NCBI GenBank assembly: GCA_049889395.1
Contig: JBMHDM010000033.1
Span: 1 to 12,133 of the forward strand
DNA: 12,133 nucleotides
Direction of reading: 5' to 3'
Origin: UBA3537 sp049889395
GTDB taxonomy: Bacteria > Bacteroidota > Bacteroidia > Flavobacteriales > Flavobacteriaceae
Shown in pieces: positions 8,440 to 12,133 of the stretch. A program made the translations under genes and the position numbers. Position 1 is the stretch's first letter. Every line of letters begins with the position of its first letter. Below the pieces are notes generated by a model. The model was not told the DNA's origin. It did not search any database and was given only the letters and a program-made list of their open reading frames with translations.

Positions 8440-9082
8440 ATTTTCTATTTTTGTAGCGATATTTTCAATTTTATTTAATGTACCAACTCATGGACAAGAA
8501 CTTGCCATTTTAAAATACAGTGGCGGTGGTGACTGGTACAGCAATCCTACAGCTTTAAAAAATTTAATTGAGTTTTGTAATGAAGAAATTAAAACATCAA
8601 TTGCCCTAAAGCCAGATGTGGTTACTGCTAGTGATAATGCGATTTTAGATTATCCTCTCGTGCACATGACAGGACATGGTAATGTGATTTTTTCGCCAGA
8701 TGATATTGAAAATTTAAGACAATATTTATTGGGGGGTGGTTTTTTACACATTGATGACAATTATGGCATGAAACCTTTTATTTTACCTCAAATAAAAGCA
8801 CTATTCCCCAATAAAGAATTGAGAGAAATACCTGCCAATCATCCGCTATTTAATATTCATTTTAAATTCCCAAATGGATTGCCAAAAATTCATGAACACG
8901 ATGGTTTACCGCCCAAAGCTTTAGGGATTTTTGAGAATAATAAACTTATATTGTTGTACACCTATGAAAGCGATTTGGGCGATGGTTGGGAAGATCCAGA
9001 GATACATAACGACTCGCCAGAGGTTAGACTTAAAGCGCTGCAAATGGGAGCCAATATTGTGAAATATGCATTCGAATTTTAG
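8432..9082 (+). CDS. Exported DUF4159 domain-containing protein
   Basis: This 216-aa protein begins with a probable signal peptide: Arg3, a hydrophobic stretch at about 5-17, and possible cleavage near THG-QE (residues 20-23). The mature protein should therefore be periplasmic. The rest matches my recollection of DUF4159, a domain with a glutamine-amidotransferase-like fold that is common in Bacteroidota. Notable segments are YSGGGDWY (29-36), MTGHGNVIFS (79-88), GGGFLHIDDNYG (101-112) and ESDLGDGWEDPE (179-190). The class I amidotransferase catalytic Cys-His-Glu arrangement is not evident, so an enzymatic role is not supported. The function is unknown. Its start overlaps the end of rsmE by 8 nt and the TrmH-like gene follows after 9 bp, so it is embedded in an RNA-modification operon. 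The ATG at 8432 is preferred because it keeps the signal peptide. Confidence 0.85.
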   Translation: MSRFSIFVAIFSILFNVPTHGQELAILKYSGGGDWYSNPTALKNLIEFCNEEIKTSIALKPDVVTASDNAILDYPLVHMTGHGNVIFSPDDIENLRQYLLGGGFLHIDDNYGMKPFILPQIKALFPNKELREIPANHPLFNIHFKFPNGLPKIHEHDGLPPKALGIFENNKLILLYTYESDLGDGWEDPEIHNDSPEVRLKALQMGANIVKYAFEF

Positions 9083-9091
9083 GGCCAATAT

Positions 9092-9601
9092 ATGCAACTG
9101 AATCACTACAACTCTAAATTCAAAACTCAAGAATTTCCGATCGTTTTAATCACGACAAATGTAATCCGTCCGGCCAATATTGGAAGCTTGTTTCGTTTGG
9201 CAGATGCCTTTGGCGTTAAAAAATTAATTTTGGGAGGAACAAAAATAGAACTTAACCGCAAGGTTTGGAATACCGCCCGATCAACCGAAAAAGTGGTTGA
9301 TTTTCAACAAATTGAGGATCTACCTGCTTTGATTCTTAACTTAAAAAAAGAGAACTACAGTATTATTTCACTAGAAATCACACAACACAGTCAGCCCATT
9401 ACTGAGCTCGACTTTAACGCTGGACAAAAAATTGCACTGATCGTTGGTAGTGAGCGCTACGGCATAGATTCGGAGATTCTTCAACTGAGCGATTCTATCT
9501 TTCATATAGAAATGTTTGGACAAAACACCAGTATGAATGTTGCTCAAGCTGCTTCAATAGCACTTTTCAAACTTACAACAGCCATTCAGGATGCTAAATA
9601 G
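9092..9601 (+). CDS. TrmH/SpoU-family RNA 2'-O-methyltransferase
   Basis: This 169-aa protein has the minimal SPOUT (TrmH/SpoU) methyltransferase fold and should transfer a methyl group from SAM to a ribose 2'-OH in tRNA or rRNA. The three SpoU motifs are visible. Motif 1 is RPANIGSLFRLADAFG (26-41) with the conserved Asn29 and Arg35, motif 2 is IALIVGSERYGI (114-125) with Glu121, and motif 3 is NTSMNVAQAASIALF (145-159) with Ser147 and Asn149. There is no N-terminal RNA-binding extension such as the L30e-like domain of RlmB, and no TrmH C-terminal extension, so the target cannot be deduced. It follows the DUF4159 gene by 9 bp and overlaps the next methyltransferase gene by 11 nt. TrmL, which modifies the tRNA wobble position, is of similar size, but I cannot assign that activity. 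Confidence 0.9.
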   Translation: MQLNHYNSKFKTQEFPIVLITTNVIRPANIGSLFRLADAFGVKKLILGGTKIELNRKVWNTARSTEKVVDFQQIEDLPALILNLKKENYSIISLEITQHSQPITELDFNAGQKIALIVGSERYGIDSEILQLSDSIFHIEMFGQNTSMNVAQAASIALFKLTTAIQDAK

Positions 9602-10775
9602 TAATATCTTAAAATCTGAGGTCCAAGAATTTATCTCCAAACATGTGGGATCAAATATTCAACAATTAGCGCTAAAGGGTAGTCCATTTGATGGTATTGA
9701 AACCTCAGATTTGGTAGAACAAATATTATGCAAATCAAAATGCCAACATAAACTGCCGCTATGGTTCAAAACTAAAAGAATTTATTTCCCCAAAAAGCTC
9801 AATATCGAACAAACTTCTTCCGAAACAACGGCATTGTACAAAAGTGGGTTGATCTCTGGATCATCTCTAATTGATTTAACAGGTGGATTTGGAGTTGATA
9901 GTTTTTATTTTTCAAAAACAATAAAAGCAGTTACACATTGTGAAATTAATGAGAACTTATCCGAAGTTGTCAAACACAATATTAAAGTCTTGGAGGCTGA
10001 AAATATTGAGTCCGTTACTGGAGATGGCTTGGAGAAATTAAAACATGATGACACTAATTTCGATTGGATTTATCTGGATCCTTCACGAAGAGATAAAAAC
10101 AGGAATAAACGTTTTTTCATTTCTGATTGCTCACCAGATGTTTCCAAACATTTAGATCTATTTTTTAAGCACAGTAAAAATATCATGATAAAACTATCGC
10201 CAATGCTTGATATTAAAGCAGCGTTGGAAGTTTTACCACAAACCAAAACAGTTCATGTTATCGCTGTTAAAAACGAAGTCAAAGAGTTGTTATTTATATT
10301 AGAAAAAAACACCTCAGAAGAGCCTATATTGAAGGCTATTAACCTCAATTCGAATCAGCCTTTGTTTGAGTTTGTTCGAAGCGAAGAGCGAGAATGTACA
10401 CCAAACTACAGTGAACCTCTAGGCTATTTGTATGAGCCGAATAATGCTATTCTAAAAGGAGGGGCTTTCAAGATTTTAACCAAACAATTTGATCTCTTCA
10501 AGCTAGATCAACACAGCCACTTATACACTTCGAATAAATTCATTGATAGTTTCCCTGGAAAAGCCTATAAGATAATTGAACAATTACCAAATCAGAGGAA
10601 AGAAATCAAAAAGAAACTTTCTGGACAAAAAATCAATGTTAAAGTTCGCAATTACTCTAGATCCGTCGAACAAATCAAAACAAGCTATAATATTTCAGAT
10701 GGTGGACAGTTGTTTTTATTTTGTACTAAAGCTCTTTCAAAAAAAGTAATATTAAAATGTGAATTGATTGACTAA
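9591..10775 (+). CDS. Class I SAM-dependent methyltransferase with C-terminal THUMP-like domain (PG_1098 type)
   Basis: This 394-aa protein is a probable RNA methyltransferase. A central Rossmann-type domain carries the SAM-binding motif I LIDLTGGFGVDSF (93-105), an acidic residue in HCEIN (116-120), and the motif IV-like segment WIYLDPSRRDK (159-169), followed by KLSPMLDIKAA (201-211). DPSRR replaces the N/D-PP-Y/F motif of base-N methyltransferases. Residues about 278-320, including YLYEPNNAILKGGAFKIL, resemble the ferredoxin-like domain named after P. gingivalis PG_1098. Residues 323-392, with KVRNYSRSVEQIK (351-363) and DGGQLFLFCT (370-379), resemble the THUMP-like domain, which suggests RNA binding. 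The N-terminal 80 residues are not assigned. The start overlaps the TrmH-like gene by 11 nt, making this the last gene of the operon. The substrate is unknown. Confidence 0.85.
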   Translation: MLNSNILKSEVQEFISKHVGSNIQQLALKGSPFDGIETSDLVEQILCKSKCQHKLPLWFKTKRIYFPKKLNIEQTSSETTALYKSGLISGSSLIDLTGGFGVDSFYFSKTIKAVTHCEINENLSEVVKHNIKVLEAENIESVTGDGLEKLKHDDTNFDWIYLDPSRRDKNRNKRFFISDCSPDVSKHLDLFFKHSKNIMIKLSPMLDIKAALEVLPQTKTVHVIAVKNEVKELLFILEKNTSEEPILKAINLNSNQPLFEFVRSEERECTPNYSEPLGYLYEPNNAILKGGAFKILTKQFDLFKLDQHSHLYTSNKFIDSFPGKAYKIIEQLPNQRKEIKKKLSGQKINVKVRNYSRSVEQIKTSYNISDGGQLFLFCTKALSKKVILKCELID

Positions 10776-10801
10776 TTTTTTTTGAAAAAAATTTAATTTT
10801 G
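10768..10801 (+). promoter_or_regulatory. Predicted Bacteroidota promoter of the cupin gene
   Basis: TTG at 10768-10770 (-33) and TAATTTTG at 10794-10801 (-7, perfect TAnnTTTG) are separated by 23 bp, within the 17-23 bp range known for Bacteroidota primary-sigma promoters. Transcription would begin near 10806-10808, leaving a leader of about 24 nt before the cupin ATG at 10831. The -33 box lies inside the last codons of the preceding methyltransferase gene. Both boxes are seen directly; activity is inferred. Confidence 0.55.
10774..10793. repeat. Perfect A/T-only inverted repeat between promoter boxes
   Basis: AATTTTTTT and AAAAAAATT flank a TG dinucleotide, giving nine complementary pairs (about eight with a usable loop). 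The repeat begins in the stop codon of the methyltransferase gene and fills most of the spacer of the predicted cupin promoter. It could be a weak terminator-like hairpin, an intrinsically bent tract, or simply a low-complexity coincidence. Confidence 0.6.
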
Positions 10802-10830
10802 TTTTTAACAAATTACTGAAAATAAACGCG

Positions 10831-11316
10831 ATGAGCCATAACTATTATCATAAAATACAACACCAGATAGAGTCCTACGGCTTTAACATTGTCGCTAAAG
10901 ATTTTGAAAGACCCTGGGGGGCTTTTCTAGTTATTGATGAAACTCAGTCCCAAGATTTTTGTGATAAATTTTTCAAGAAAATTGATGTTAATTCCTTGAA
11001 AATTCAAGGTAAATTAAGTCCCAAAATATTGATAGTCAAACCACAATCCCGACTATCTTGGCAATATCACAATCGTAGAGCGGAAATTTGGCAAGTTTTC
11101 AGAGGATGTGTGGGAGTTGTTAGAAGCCAAACCAATATTCAAGGAACTGTCGTTCAATACTCAAAAGGAGAACAAATTAAACTGGAGAAGGGCGAACGTC
11201 ACCGACTCATTGGATTGAAAGACTTTGGTGTTGTGGCCGAAATTTGGCAACACACAAGCGCTCAGCCTTCTGACGAAGAGGATATAGTGAGGGTTCAAGA
11301 CGATTATAACCGTTAA
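10831..11316 (+). CDS. Stand-alone cupin resembling the C-terminal domain of type II mannose-6-phosphate isomerase
   Basis: This 161-aa protein is a single cupin barrel. It resembles the isomerase half of bifunctional ManC/AlgA (type II PMI) but lacks the nucleotidyltransferase half. The hallmarks are ERPWGAFLV (26-34), a metal-binding segment RLSWQYHNRRAEIWQV (74-89) with candidate ligands Gln78, His80 and Glu85, the second cupin motif EKGERHRLIG (119-128) with His124, and the C-terminal signature DEEDIVRVQDDYNR (148-161). The first ~25 residues are not assigned. All four candidate metal ligands are present, so sugar-phosphate isomerase activity is possible, but the substrate is uncertain; related proteins are sometimes annotated as phosphoheptose isomerase. 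It lies 55 bp after the RNA-modification operon with its own predicted promoter, so it is probably a separate unit, and it converges on the next gene. Confidence 0.82.
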   Translation: MSHNYYHKIQHQIESYGFNIVAKDFERPWGAFLVIDETQSQDFCDKFFKKIDVNSLKIQGKLSPKILIVKPQSRLSWQYHNRRAEIWQVFRGCVGVVRSQTNIQGTVVQYSKGEQIKLEKGERHRLIGLKDFGVVAEIWQHTSAQPSDEEDIVRVQDDYNR

Positions 11317-11349
11317 AAATCTGATCTACAATACAACCCTCATAAAACA

Positions 11350-11379
11350 AAATAACCTCCTGAAATCAGAAGGTTATTT
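11350..11379. terminator. Bidirectional intrinsic terminator between convergent genes
   Basis: A 9-bp stem (AAATAACCT at 11350-11358 with AGGTTATTT at 11371-11379) continues past one C/A mismatch into CTG/CAG, closing on the loop AAAT (11363-11366). On the plus strand it is followed by AT-rich sequence with short T runs. On the minus strand it is followed by a T-rich run (TTGTTTTATG). It lies between the cupin stop (11316) and the stop of the minus-strand gene (11402), where a shared terminator is expected. Confidence 0.75.
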
Positions 11380-11401
11380 AAACTTTATTATTTTAAAGGC
11401 T

Positions 11402-12094
11402 TTACTGCTTACTGCTAATTATATTTAGTGAAAAGTCTTTGATTAAGTCAAAACCACCTCTTTCTGCCAATAATTTTACAAATCGATTATTTTTTTCCAT
11501 TTTATCATAAAGCATAAGATGATCTACTGTATCTTTTCCTGTCAATCCTACCCAGTAAGTTGCTCCATTTGGCATACCAATATCATAGGTTCCAAACCCT
11601 ACGACACGATCTTTAAACTCATCTTTAAATTCATCTACAATTTTATCATGAGCAACTTTAAATGCAGCTGGATCCTCAGGGATAATATCCCATATATGAA
11701 CTTCTGGATTAGTTTCTAAGTTGCCTTCTTTCCAACTCATCATTCTTCCTGAATATGAAACGCCCCAATCTTCAATATAATTGCCCATTTTAGCCCAAAA
11801 TGCAGCATTTTTATCAGAGGCCCAAAACTCATCTGCAATCATTTTTTCACCAAGAGTGTATAAAAATACTAATCGATGTGTCATACCATTACTGTCACCT
11901 CCAGTAAATCTTTCAAGAACAATTGCACCTTTGTTCATTTCAACATCCTTAAAAACCTCTTCAAAAGCTTCTTTAATATCTTTTTGTGTAAACGGTTTTA
12001 CTTTTACTTCTATAGCAGAAAATGCCATAGTTTGCGCATTCATCCATTGAGTTGAAAAACAAATCAATAGTAGAATCATAAACATTTTTTTCAT
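11402..12094 (-). CDS. Uncharacterised exported protein with two related ~100-residue domains
   Basis: I do not recognise the family. The 230-aa product starts with a classical Sec signal peptide: Lys2 and Lys3, a hydrophobic core at about 5-14, and likely cleavage after NAQ (residues 19-21). There is no lipobox-type cysteine at the cleavage site (Cys12 lies in the hydrophobic core), so a soluble periplasmic or secreted protein is expected. The mature part seems to be two tandem copies of one alpha/beta unit, about 23-121 and 131-227. Each begins with a beta-strand (FSAIEVKVKP; EVHIWDIIPED), then a charged helix (KEAFEEVFKDV; DKIVDEFKDEFKD). Next come a strand with an NG turn (SNGMTHRLVFLY; PNGATYWVGLTG) and a final helix around NAAFWAKM and NNRFVKLL. 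The pattern recalls duplicated ferredoxin-like (Dabb/ABM-type) folds, but that is inference. Only 39 bp upstream are visible. Confidence 0.85.
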   Translation of the reverse strand: MKKMFMILLLICFSTQWMNAQTMAFSAIEVKVKPFTQKDIKEAFEEVFKDVEMNKGAIVLERFTGGDSNGMTHRLVFLYTLGEKMIADEFWASDKNAAFWAKMGNYIEDWGVSYSGRMMSWKEGNLETNPEVHIWDIIPEDPAAFKVAHDKIVDEFKDEFKDRVVGFGTYDIGMPNGATYWVGLTGKDTVDHLMLYDKMEKNNRFVKLLAERGGFDLIKDFSLNIISSKQ

Positions 12095-12133
12095 TGTCAG
12101 TTAATTTTAAATTCTCATAAATTTACAAAAAAA

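Noticed and set aside
11519..12050. Plus-strand open frames antisense to the exported 230-aa protein
   Set aside because: The minus-strand frame has a textbook signal peptide and plausible domain structure; the plus-strand frames look like low-complexity shadows.
12118..12125. TAAATTTA as a -7 box for the minus-strand exported protein
   Set aside because: The final conserved G is missing, and the window ends before any -33 element could be seen.
1..12133. Search for CRISPR arrays, insertion sequences, phage or toxin-antitoxin genes, defence systems, tRNA or rRNA genes
   Set aside because: None was seen by eye on either strand. All long open frames match housekeeping or common Bacteroidota families, except the exported 230-aa protein.

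Overview
The window reads as ordinary chromosome from a member of the Flavobacteriia (Bacteroidota), probably a marine Flavobacteriaceae species. The reasons are AT-rich DNA, no Shine-Dalgarno sequences but A-rich leaders, promoter-like elements of the Bacteroidota form TAnnTTTG, and proteins typical of that group: a very long TamB-like protein, an exported DUF4159 protein, and a PG_1098-type THUMP-like methyltransferase. I see no mobile element, CRISPR array, rRNA or tRNA gene, and no sign of recent transfer.

Left block (1-6542, minus strand). From high to low coordinate it holds a TamB/DUF490-family envelope protein of 1483 aa that starts at TTG, then ATP-dependent phosphofructokinase (pfkA), then type I glyceraldehyde-3-phosphate dehydrogenase (gapA), whose 3' end lies outside the window. 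pfkA and gapA are 35 bp apart and probably form a glycolytic operon. A good -7 element sits just before pfkA, so the pair may be transcribed independently of tamB.

Middle block (6704-10775, plus strand). It is divergent from tamB across a 161-bp region. Five tightly packed genes follow: tsaD (t6A37 tRNA modification), rsmE (m3U1498 of 16S rRNA), an exported DUF4159 protein, a TrmH/SpoU-family RNA 2'-O-methyltransferase, and a class I SAM-dependent methyltransferase with a C-terminal THUMP-like domain. Intergenic distances are 8, -8, 9 and -11 bp, so this looks like one RNA-modification operon with one envelope-type protein inside it.

Right block (10776-12133). A stand-alone cupin resembling the C-terminal domain of type II mannose-6-phosphate isomerases has its own predicted promoter. 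It converges on an uncharacterised exported 230-aa protein on the minus strand, which appears to consist of two copies of one ~100-residue domain. A hairpin that can terminate both transcripts lies between them.

I did not find a convincing new multi-gene system. The points most worth checking are the duplicated exported protein, the DUF4159 gene inside the RNA-modification operon, the two RNA-methyltransferase-like proteins without a known target, and the altered effector-site residues in PfkA.
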